NCBI GenBank assembly: GCA_013202635.1
Contig: JABMRO010000707.1
Location: 1-6,995 of the forward strand
Direction of reading: 5' to 3'
DNA: 6,995 nt
From: Planctomycetota bacterium
GTDB lineage: Bacteria; Planctomycetota; Phycisphaerae; Sedimentisphaerales; Anaerobacaceae
The notes beneath the pieces are model-generated. The model saw only the letters and a list, made by a program, of their open reading frames with translations, was not told the DNA's origin and made no database searches. This document shows, piece by piece, positions 1-4,764 of the stretch; within the stretch, counting starts at the first letter, position 1; every line of letters begins with the position of its first letter. The translations under genes were made by a program, and so were the position numbers.

Positions 1-175
1 ACGTGAGGATGTCTTGACACTTTTACAGCGTCGGCCTTGTTCTATTGATGATATTGCAGCAGGTCTTGGTCTTCATCGAAATGAAGTTGTCAAGTATGTA
101 GAAGAATTGTCCTTGGAAGGTAAAATCGAAGCAAAACCACAAAACCAACAGCTTTATTACAAAGCTACAGTTTAA
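1..175 (+). CDS. C-terminal winged-helix domain of a truncated protein (possibly radical SAM)
   Basis: The only long open frame at the left edge runs from base 2 to a TAA at 173-175, giving 57 residues of the C-terminus of a protein that begins outside the window. It reads like a winged helix-turn-helix: a first helix (EDVLTLLQRRP), a helix-turn-helix (CSIDDIAAGLGLHRNEVVKYVEEL), then a short wing (GKIEAKPQ...QLYYKA). From memory, this type of tail is found on some radical SAM proteins of anaerobes, and a flavoprotein gene as downstream neighbour fits that, but no radical SAM motif is visible here, so the enzyme assignment is inference. It could equally be the end of an ArsR- or MarR-like regulator. 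The next gene starts 20 bp downstream on the same strand, which suggests one operon. Confidence 0.7.
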   Translation, partial: REDVLTLLQRRPCSIDDIAAGLGLHRNEVVKYVEELSLEGKIEAKPQNQQLYYKATV

Positions 176-195
176 TAATAACTCAGGAATATGAC

Positions 196-798
196 ATGAA
201 AATAATAGGAATTAATTGCAGTCCACGTAAAGGTCAAACAACTCAAAAAAGCTTAGAGGTTTGCCTCAAGGCAGTTCACAATGAGTCGGGTGATATTGAG
301 ACCGATATTATTGAGATTGCTGATTTAGATGTTCGTGGGTGTTTGGGTTGTGGTTACTGTAAAAAACAGCTCAAATGCAAACAGGAAGATGATTTTAATT
401 CATTAATTCCTGTTCTCAGCGATGAAGAAGTTGCAGGGATTATAATAGCAACTCCCGTTTATCTGGGGACAATGACGTCACAGTGTAAGGCTTTTCTGGA
501 TAGAACGATTGTGTTGGCACGCAATGGTTCTCTTTTGCGCAATAAGGTCGGAGGTGTTCTGGCTGTAGGCGGTGTGCGTAACGGCGGACAGGAACTTACC
601 ATACAAGTGGTTCAGGCAGCAATGTTCTGTCATGATATGGTATGTGTCGGTGGTGGCACCAAGGCTGCACATTTTGGAGCAGCCTTAGTGAGCAATGAAC
701 AGAAAGGTATCGAATGTGATGAAATAGGGATTGAAACTGCAAGGGATATTGGCCGTAGAGTTACTGGGTTGGCAATGTTGCTTAACCATTCACAATAA
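196..798 (+). CDS. Iron-sulfur flavoprotein-like NAD(P)H-dependent FMN oxidoreductase (flavodoxin fold)
   Basis: A 200-residue flavodoxin-like protein of the NADPH-dependent FMN reductase/Isf group. The N-terminus has the first beta strand and FMN phosphate-binding loop (MKIIGINCSPRKGQTT, residues 1-16). Residues 49-61 carry Cys49, Cys52, Cys55 and Cys61 (C-x2-C-x2-C-x5-C), which fits the compact C-x2-C-x2-C-x4-7-C motif that binds a [4Fe-4S] cluster in Isf proteins. ATPVYLGTMTSQCKAFLDR (about residues 85-103) is the typical second flavin-binding segment, and VGGVRNGGQELT follows around the third. In this family a cluster and FMN pass electrons between ferredoxin-like donors and an unknown acceptor in the cytoplasm, usually as a dimer. 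AGGA at 185-188 lies 7 bases before the ATG, which supports this start. It is probably cotranscribed with the upstream winged-helix gene. The physiological substrate cannot be read from the sequence. Confidence 0.88.
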   Translation: MKIIGINCSPRKGQTTQKSLEVCLKAVHNESGDIETDIIEIADLDVRGCLGCGYCKKQLKCKQEDDFNSLIPVLSDEEVAGIIIATPVYLGTMTSQCKAFLDRTIVLARNGSLLRNKVGGVLAVGGVRNGGQELTIQVVQAAMFCHDMVCVGGGTKAAHFGAALVSNEQKGIECDEIGIETARDIGRRVTGLAMLLNHSQ

Positions 799-911
799 GT
801 GTGATCTGAATACTGTTTTTGAGAATTAGATGGATAAAAAAAGGACAATGTTAATTTTGCTTAGACAAAATATCAGGCATTTGGATTTAATTATTAGAGT
901 GCACTTTTAAC

Positions 912-919
912 AGGAAGGA
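912..919 (+). promoter_or_regulatory. Shine-Dalgarno site that points to an ATT start at 925
   Basis: AGGAAGGA at 912-919 is the only good purine-rich ribosome binding site before the metallophosphoesterase. It ends 5 bases before an in-frame ATT (925-927). The first conventional in-frame start, TTG at 946, has only GAGG at 941-944 pressed against it with one base between, too close to work. The in-frame stop TAG at 895-897 excludes any start further upstream than 898. Confidence 0.6.
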
Positions 920-924
920 AAACA

Positions 925-1836
925 ATTAAAAAAGTATACCGAGGTTTGTTTAATGTTTGTATTTGGATTATTGTTGGGTTACTTGCTGGCTGTCAGTGTA
1001 ACTGTAACACGCCGGTTTTCTCATTTGACGTCGCCGCAGATATGCGAGAATTCGCCAACACCGAACATCTAACACCAGAATATTTTAAAGGCGTCTGCTT
1101 GGCAATCCTTAAAACAGGCAAAGGGGCCTTTATGGTTAGTCCCGGTGACATCGATCCCCCCGACTGTGTTTATGACATGGTTAATACTGTATTAGGCCCT
1201 GATTATCCATGGTATCCTGTAATCGGAAACCACGAAGCGGAAACGCCGGAGGACATGGAATGGCTCAGGAAATATGGAAGGGGAAAGTTACTTGATCACG
1301 TCTCGCCCGGCCCTGAAGGTTCCGAAGAAACCACATATTCTTTCGATTATAAGAACTCGCATATTGTAGTTATCAATGAATATTACGACGGCCAATCAGA
1401 TACTGGAACAAATGGTGACATTTCTGATGCCCTGTACAAATGGGTCAAGAACGATCTAGAGGGCACTAGAAAACCTTTCATTTTTGTATTCGGCCATGAA
1501 CCGTTCATTTCTCTTCCTGATATTGACAACGGCCGACATCGCCACAAAGGTGATAATCTTGACGATTACCCACGGAACAGCCACCGCTTCGCCGAACTCT
1601 TGCGACAGCATCGTATTACCGCTTACATAAACGGCCATACCCACAATTTTTCCTACGCAAAAATCAACGGTCTATGGCAAATCGACGCGGGCCATGCACG
1701 TGGGATAGGAGACATGGGTGCACGCAGCACCTTTTTAAAAGTTTACGTCGGCATCGACAATTGCTGGATCGAAGCGTACCGGCTCGACCACAATAAGAAC
1801 ACTTATTTAATAACCGATATAATCGCCATAGACTAA
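925..1836 (+). CDS. Lipoprotein calcineurin-like metallophosphoesterase
   Basis: A 303-residue predicted lipoprotein phosphoesterase (296 residues if TTG 946 is used). From ATT 925 the N-terminus is a proper type II signal peptide: charged KKVYRG, a hydrophobic stretch, then the lipobox L-L-A-G-C with Cys23. From TTG 946 the positive charges would be lost. The metallophosphoesterase signature blocks follow in order: ADMREF (Asp39, block I, with D-x-R instead of the usual D-x-H), SPGDIDPP (Asp75), GNHE (Asn102, His103), GHEP (His191) and GHTH (His238, His240). These residues bind a pair of divalent metals and hydrolyse phosphoester bonds; the substrate is unknown. Related sequences with the VSPGDIDPP and YSFDY blocks occur as secreted proteins in several phyla. 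The protein probably sits on the periplasmic or outer face of a membrane. No partner gene is adjacent, and a short direct duplication covers its stop codon. Confidence 0.85.
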   Translation: MKKVYRGLFNVCIWIIVGLLAGCQCNCNTPVFSFDVAADMREFANTEHLTPEYFKGVCLAILKTGKGAFMVSPGDIDPPDCVYDMVNTVLGPDYPWYPVIGNHEAETPEDMEWLRKYGRGKLLDHVSPGPEGSEETTYSFDYKNSHIVVINEYYDGQSDTGTNGDISDALYKWVKNDLEGTRKPFIFVFGHEPFISLPDIDNGRHRHKGDNLDDYPRNSHRFAELLRQHRITAYINGHTHNFSYAKINGLWQIDAGHARGIGDMGARSTFLKVYVGIDNCWIEAYRLDHNKNTYLITDIIAID

Positions 1837-1852
1837 TTCTAGACTAATTTCT
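1830..1852 (+). repeat. Short tandem duplication over the metallophosphoesterase stop codon
   Basis: AGACTAATTCT (1830-1840) is followed directly by AGACTAATTTCT (1841-1852), a near-perfect tandem copy of 11-12 bases. The first copy contains the TAA stop (1834-1836). It looks like a slippage product and has no evident function. Confidence 0.6.
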
Positions 1853-1894
1853 AACGAAGTTATTTTGGCGCTCGGTGAAAATTGAAAAATCACG

Positions 1895-1990
1895 ATGAAT
1901 CCTATTGGCATCATACATTCGCCGTATAAGTAGGTTAAGGATATGCCCATCCAGGGCAAGTTCAAAGCCAAAGTTAAAGCTTACATTGAA
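1895..1990 (+). pseudogene. 5' fragment of a TrmO/TsaA-family gene with an amber codon
   Basis: The frame from ATG 1895 translates as MNPIGIIHSPYK, a TAG stop (1931-1933), then VKDMPIQGKFKAKVKAYIE up to about 1990. This is the N-terminus of the TrmO/TsaA (YaeB, UPF0066) family: the IGIIHSP strand and the PIQ block that help form the S-adenosylmethionine site in TrmO, which methylates t6A37 of tRNA. The stop probably replaced a glutamate codon, since GAG to TAG is a single change. Similarity ends where the IS200-like right end begins, and nothing after 2520 resembles the missing roughly 100 residues. The piece is therefore a dead, truncated copy, cut by the insertion or by a later deletion. 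No convincing ribosome binding site precedes it. Confidence 0.7.
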
Positions 1991-1998
1991 GTAAACTA

Positions 1999-2018
1999 CT
2001 ACCGCCTGAAGGCGGTAG
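1999..2018. repeat. Right-end hairpin of the IS200-like element
   Basis: CTACCGCC (1999-2006) and GGCGGTAG (2011-2018) form a perfect 8-bp stem around a TGAA loop. It stands where the subterminal right-end hairpin recognised by TnpA would be. Its plan, a stem that starts CTAC and ends GTAG with a 4-base loop, recurs twice between 4636 and 4724. Confidence 0.7.
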
Positions 2019-2027
2019 CTTTATGGC

Positions 2028-2042
2028 TGGGCTGTAAGCCCA
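2028..2042. repeat. Second small hairpin beside the tnpA stop codon
   Basis: TGGGC (2028-2032) and GCCCA (2038-2042) form a 5-bp stem with a 5-base loop, immediately downstream of the minus-strand tnpA stop (2043-2045). It may stabilise or end the tnpA transcript, or be part of the transposon end. There is no adjoining T-run typical of an intrinsic terminator. Confidence 0.45.
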
Positions 2043-2480
2043 CTAAAGTCCGCCATCTATACAGAAATCTCCGTCCTCAGGCTCTTTACCCTGAAGCTCT
2101 ATATACTGCATAATCACTTCATCTGTAACATTGCCTGAACTTGCTGCAAAATACCCTCTGGCCCAGATGTGTCTGCCCCAAAACTGTTTGCTGAGATTCC
2201 TGAACTCTGACATCATCTTCCTGGAACTTTTGCCCTTTATGCTCTGCATAAGCTTGCTAACCGATATATGGGGCGGAACCGAAACGAATATGTGCACATG
2301 ATCCTTAGCTACATGTCCGCGGATTATCTCAACATCACAAGTGCGACATACCTCTCGTATTAGCTCTCTGGCCCTTTTAGCTATCTCTCCTGTTAGAATA
2401 GATTTTCGATACTTCGTAATCCACACTAAGTGAAACTTGATATCATATGTCGTATGGCTGGATTTGCGATAATGCTCCAT
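2043..2480 (-). CDS. tnpA: IS200/IS605-family transposase TnpA (HUH, Y1)
   Basis: A 145-residue single-strand DNA transposase of normal length for the family. The sequence shows the N-terminal strand FHLVWITKYRKSIL (about residues 16-29), the metal-binding HUH motif H61-V-H63 in the segment KDHVHIFVSVPP, a basic stretch around KGKSSRKMM (82-90), the WARGYFAASSG block (106-116), and the catalytic tyrosine Tyr126 in DEVIMQYIE. In characterised members Tyr126-type residues attack single-stranded ends and form a covalent 5' intermediate. Nothing in the frame is broken, so the enzyme may be active. The start has no clear ribosome binding site; an imperfect hairpin (2482-2506) lies directly before it, and such structures limit tnpA translation in IS200. 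The 17 residues after Ile127-Glu128 are acidic and unremarkable. Confidence 0.93.
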   Translation of the reverse strand: MEHYRKSSHTTYDIKFHLVWITKYRKSILTGEIAKRARELIREVCRTCDVEIIRGHVAKDHVHIFVSVPPHISVSKLMQSIKGKSSRKMMSEFRNLSKQFWGRHIWARGYFAASSGNVTDEVIMQYIELQGKEPEDGDFCIDGGL

Positions 2481-2481
2481 G

Positions 2482-2506
2482 CCGGAACAATTTTACAAAG
2501 TTCTGG
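2482..2506. repeat. Imperfect hairpin just upstream of tnpA
   Basis: CCGGAAC (2482-2488) can pair with GTTCTGG (2500-2506) with one G-T pair. It directly precedes the tnpA start on the minus strand, so it may be part of the transposon left end, a fold that restrains translation, or both. The loop of 11 bases is large, so the assignment is tentative. Confidence 0.4.
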
Positions 2507-2588
2507 TCTAATCCTGCATAGCATCTCATTACTATCATGCTCGTGTGGATAAATAACAAACAGATATCGTTAATAAGGAGAAATTGTC

Positions 2589-3248
2589 ATGAAGAACCTG
2601 GACAAAACAAGACTTCACGCTATCGGACGTGGTGGTATTAACGTGCTCGTGACTGCTCTGGTCGTGCTGATTTGGGTGGCGGCTGCTCCAGGGCAACGGG
2701 GGATGGGTGACGGCAAGGGTGTTGCGCAACAAAGGCTGAAACCTCGTTTGGTCCTCATCTCAGGCAAACTGCAGGAGATCAAGACCCATCCATGTGAGAA
2801 GACTACCGGCAAAGCTGAGCTCGGAACTCATCTGATTCTTAGGGACAAGCATGGCCAAGAACTCAACATCCATTTGGGACCAGCGCCGGAGCTGTCTGAG
2901 ACTGTCAAGCGGCTTACAGTGGGCAGGAAACTCAATTTGCTTGGATTCCACACCGACAAGATGCCCCCGAATCACTACGTTGCTCAAACATTGATTCTCG
3001 GCAGTCATATCATCCAGTTGCGTGACTCTGACCTCCGCCCTTACTGGTCCAACAACAGACTTGGCGAGGAAATCCTATCTCCCTCTATGGCGACAACTGG
3101 AAAGCGAAAAACGTCTGAGACCACGAGCTCCCTTTGTTATCATCCACGATTCTGGCAGCGTCGTCGTTTTCAAGATGGGCAGAGGCCACGTTGGAGGCGA
3201 TGCTGTCGTGGAAGGGCTTACTGCCGCCGGTGTGAATGGGACAACTGA
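2589..3248 (+). CDS. Secreted protein of unknown function, C-terminal tail probably out of frame
   Basis: A 219-residue frame with a good ribosome binding site (AGGAG at 2576-2580, 8 bases before the ATG). Residues 1-16 are basic and 17-33 hydrophobic (INVLVTALVVLIWVAAA), a signal peptide or membrane anchor with possible cleavage near APGQ. Residues 54-154 form a compact, natural-looking domain: ISGKLQEIKTHPCEKTTGKA, GTHLILRD, LNIHLGPAPELSETVKRLTVGRKL, YVAQTLILG and RDSDLRPYW. The alternating strands suggest a small beta-barrel, perhaps OB-like, but I do not recognise a named family. Residues from about 155 onward become rich in Arg, Cys and Trp, as expected when a coding region is read in the wrong frame, while the overlapping frame reads naturally (see 3118-3303). 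The original protein probably ended near residue 155, so this is either a chimera or a gene with its end lost. Confidence 0.6.
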   Translation: MKNLDKTRLHAIGRGGINVLVTALVVLIWVAAAPGQRGMGDGKGVAQQRLKPRLVLISGKLQEIKTHPCEKTTGKAELGTHLILRDKHGQELNIHLGPAPELSETVKRLTVGRKLNLLGFHTDKMPPNHYVAQTLILGSHIIQLRDSDLRPYWSNNRLGEEILSPSMATTGKRKTSETTSSLCYHPRFWQRRRFQDGQRPRWRRCCRGRAYCRRCEWDN

Positions 3249-3303
3249 GAACTGTGACGATGCCCGTTCAGTTAACATCGGACAGTGCCTGAAGTACACC
3301 TCG
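3118..3303 (+). pseudogene. Out-of-frame coding remnant, possibly NifX/NafY-like
   Basis: In the frame of 3118, one position off the gene that starts at 2589, the translation reads RPRAPFVIIHDSGSVVVF, then GHVGGDAVVEGLTAAGVNG and a weaker continuation to about KYTS. This is well-formed protein sequence, in contrast to the Arg/Cys-rich translation of the same bases in the 2589 frame. The pattern G-R-A-P-F-x-V-I-x-D followed by a Gly-rich turn and a helix ending in AAGV is reminiscent of dinitrogenase iron-molybdenum cofactor (NifX/NafY) domains, and such genes are often near NifU- and TsaA-type genes in anaerobes. The match is by eye only. No start or ribosome binding site belongs to it, so it is treated as a remnant. 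Confidence 0.3.
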
Positions 3304-3605
3304 CTTCATCTGGCCTGTGACGCCAAGTCTTCGGCGACTAGGTACCCAGTGCACATCAGCTATGAAGCAAATATTTTTCATAGGTTAAGATGTTCTTGTG
3401 CTACTATAACATCATTTTTGTTCCTTGGAGGATAACGCCAATCCAATGGCACCGAATGTGAGTATAGCAAAACGGAAGCCCCCAGAAACCAACGAACAGG
3501 GAGTTGTTAGGCCGCTTAAGGTCTGATGCCTTGATATACAAGAGTCTTCATACTACCAAACCATTATATATTCTACTACGGATTGTAATCTGAAAGGAAC
3601 TTGAC
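3304..3605. other. Gene-free spacer, with a weak integron attC-like stretch
   Basis: No convincing gene is present. The frame overlapping from the left stays open to 3435 but loses protein-like character after about 3303. Between GGATAAC (3430-3436) and GTTAGGC (3506-3512) lie 83 bases bounded somewhat like an integron attC site: GTTAGGC fits the R' consensus GTTRRRY, but the left box fits RYYYAAC poorly and I see no strong internal stem. The last 20 bases hold the ribosome binding site of the next gene (AGGA, 3595-3598). Confidence 0.35.
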
Positions 3606-4142
3606 ATGAATATTTCAAGACGTGCTGTGCTTTTTAACAGCCTTATGACGGCTGGCTGTAGTACAACATGCGCATTGGGCAATGACTCAGTGAAGCCAAA
3701 TTCCATGAAAGGTGAGGACACCAGCAGTTTCTTCGAACTGTACCCGGTCGGCAGAATAGAAAGAAAAGGCAAGTCTGTGAGCTTGCATATTTTTAAGAAG
3801 TACACAGATGCTCTTAAAGGGCTGGATGGCTTTTCGCACGTTTTCGTGCTATATTGGTTTGATAGAAACGATACACGTGAAAAAAGAAGTATCCTTCAGG
3901 TCCATCCACGTGGCAACAAGAAAAATCCTCTAACCGGTGTTTTCGCCTGCCGCGCGCCTGTTCGGCCAAACCTTATTGCCATGAGCTTATGTAAGATTAT
4001 TTCAGTGAAAAACAATATAGTGTATATTGAAAACATCGACGCCCTTAACAACAGTCCGATTCTTGATCTCAAACCATATATTCCCCACATAGACCACATA
4101 ATCAAAGATGTTCGCGTGCCTGATTGGCTACAAGAGGAATGA
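3606..4142 (+). CDS. Exported TrmO/TsaA-family (YaeB/UPF0066) protein with Tat-like signal
   Basis: A 178-residue protein. Residues 46-163 are a TsaA domain: YPVGRIE, then YTDALKGLDGFSHVFVLYWF (66-85), LQVHPRGNKKNPLTGVFACR (97-116), APVRPNLIAMSLCKI (117-131) and LDLKPYIPHID (153-163). This fold binds S-adenosylmethionine; in TrmO it methylates t6A37 of tRNA. Two features are odd. First, the stretch between the first strand and the YTDALKG helix is shortened and lacks the SPF...PIQ block of TrmO, replaced by ERKGKSVSLHIFKK. Second, residues 1-25 look like a twin-arginine signal peptide: SRRAVLF, a short hydrophobic part, then CALGND. An exported tRNA methyltransferase makes no sense, so its substrate is probably something else. 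AGGA at 3595-3598, 7 bases before the ATG, supports the start. The NifU-like gene follows 62 bp later on the same strand. Confidence 0.85.
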   Translation: MNISRRAVLFNSLMTAGCSTTCALGNDSVKPNSMKGEDTSSFFELYPVGRIERKGKSVSLHIFKKYTDALKGLDGFSHVFVLYWFDRNDTREKRSILQVHPRGNKKNPLTGVFACRAPVRPNLIAMSLCKIISVKNNIVYIENIDALNNSPILDLKPYIPHIDHIIKDVRVPDWLQEE

Positions 4143-4204
4143 TTTCATTCACTTGTATCTTAAAAACGATTACCTTCGAAGAAACAAAATAGGGGCTAAG
4201 GCAA

Positions 4205-4633
4205 ATGACACAAAGGCATGACAAAATTGCGAAGGATCTCCAGGAGGCTATATTGGAGGGCTATTCGGAGAAGTTTAAAAAAGAGTTTTTGAGACCTGAA
4301 AACATTGGGAAGATAAAAGATTCAGACTGCTATGTCAGCATAACAGGTGTCTGTGGAGATACTCTCGAGATATATTTAGTCGTCAGGGAAGGAAAGATAA
4401 GCGATATCAGGTTTATGACTGATGGTTGTGGTGCCTCAATTACATGCGCCAGCTATGTCACAAGAACAGCAAAGGGAAGATCCTTAGAAGAAGCACTCCG
4501 GATTAAACCGGAAGAGGTTGATAAATATTTTGAAGGCCTCCCCGAAGAACACAAACATTGTGCAAAGCTGGCTGTGATTACACTTACGGCCGCGATAGAG
4601 AAATATCAAAGTAAATTTAATCTTCCTTCGTAA
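4205..4633 (+). CDS. NifU/IscU-type iron-sulfur cluster scaffold protein
   Basis: A 142-residue cytoplasmic scaffold on which [2Fe-2S] or [4Fe-4S] clusters are assembled before transfer to target proteins. The three conserved cysteines are present in their usual settings: Cys50 in GVCGDT (with Asp52), Cys75 in TDGCGAS, and Cys119 in HKHCAKLA. The order and spacing match the IscU-like domain, and RPENIGKI (30-37) corresponds to the NPxNVG segment near the N-terminus of NifU. The C-terminal Nfu domain and the central ferredoxin domain of full NifU are missing, so it is the stand-alone type. AAGG at 4198-4201 or AGGGG at 4191-4195 serves as ribosome binding site. No cysteine desulfurase is in the window. 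Its place between a TsaA-family gene and the 110-residue gene suggests a cofactor-handling role beyond housekeeping cluster assembly, which is inference. Confidence 0.9.
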   Translation: MTQRHDKIAKDLQEAILEGYSEKFKKEFLRPENIGKIKDSDCYVSITGVCGDTLEIYLVVREGKISDIRFMTDGCGASITCASYVTRTAKGRSLEEALRIKPEEVDKYFEGLPEEHKHCAKLAVITLTAAIEKYQSKFNLPS

Positions 4634-4635
4634 TT

Positions 4636-4735
4636 CTACGGGTTTCAACCCGTAGATGGAAGTATCCGACGAAGTCGGACAGGCGTAGACTGTACCGGAA
4701 AATGCTACGGGTGTAAACCCGTAGTTATTTACTTC
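4636..4735. mobile_element. Hairpin-bearing element sharing its right end with the IS200-like element
   Basis: About 100 bases between the NifU-like gene and the next gene contain three perfect hairpins: CTACGGGT/ACCCGTAG (4636-4655, TTCA loop), TCCGAC/GTCGGA (4665-4679, GAA loop) and CTACGGGT/ACCCGTAG (4705-4724, GTAA loop). The last one is followed by TTATTTACTTC (4725-4735). The IS200-like right end, read on its own strand, is a CTAC...GTAG hairpin of the same size followed by TAGTTTACTTC, so the two tails agree at 9 of 11 bases. This looks like a non-autonomous, palindrome-associated (REP- or PATE-like) element mobilised by an HUH transposase. It starts 2 bases after the NifU-like stop codon. 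It may also affect the mRNA between the two genes, but has no T-run of a terminator. Confidence 0.5.
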
Positions 4736-4764
4736 TATTATAAAGTGCAAGGAGGAAAGAAAAA

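Larger units (their letters stand above)
1990..2530 (-). mobile_element. IS200-like insertion sequence (tnpA only), approximate limits
   Basis: A minus-strand tnpA flanked by small hairpins, the layout of the IS200 group of IS200/IS605 elements, which transpose as single strands and have hairpin ends instead of terminal inverted repeats. No tnpB accompanies it. The right end, downstream of tnpA, is better defined: a hairpin at 2028-2042, then an 8-bp-stem hairpin at 1999-2018, then TAGTTTACTTC on the minus strand (about 1988-1998), where the TrmO-like reading frame resumes. The left end lies somewhere upstream of the tnpA start; a hairpin at 2482-2506 is probably part of it. Both limits are estimates to within tens of bases, because these elements make no target duplication that could mark them. 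Confidence 0.65.

Noticed and set aside
2043..2480. REP-associated tyrosine transposase (RAYT) instead of IS200 TnpA
   Set aside because: Length, the KYRKSIL segment, the DHVHIFVSVPP block and the MQYIELQ tail are those of IS200/IS605 TnpA; RAYTs are usually longer and diverge in these blocks. The CTAC/GTAG hairpins keep the question partly open.
3022..3435. A complete gene from ATG 3022 to 3435
   Set aside because: The start has no ribosome binding site, the first 32 residues and the last 40 are not protein-like, and only the central part (3118-3303) looks like genuine, probably decayed, coding sequence.
4636..4655. Rho-independent terminator after the NifU-like gene
   Set aside because: The stem is strong but no T-run follows; the similarity to the IS200-like right end explains the hairpins better.
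4636..4724. CRISPR-like repeats
   Set aside because: The two similar 20-base units are self-complementary hairpins separated by 49 bases that contain another hairpin, only two copies exist, and no cas gene is near.
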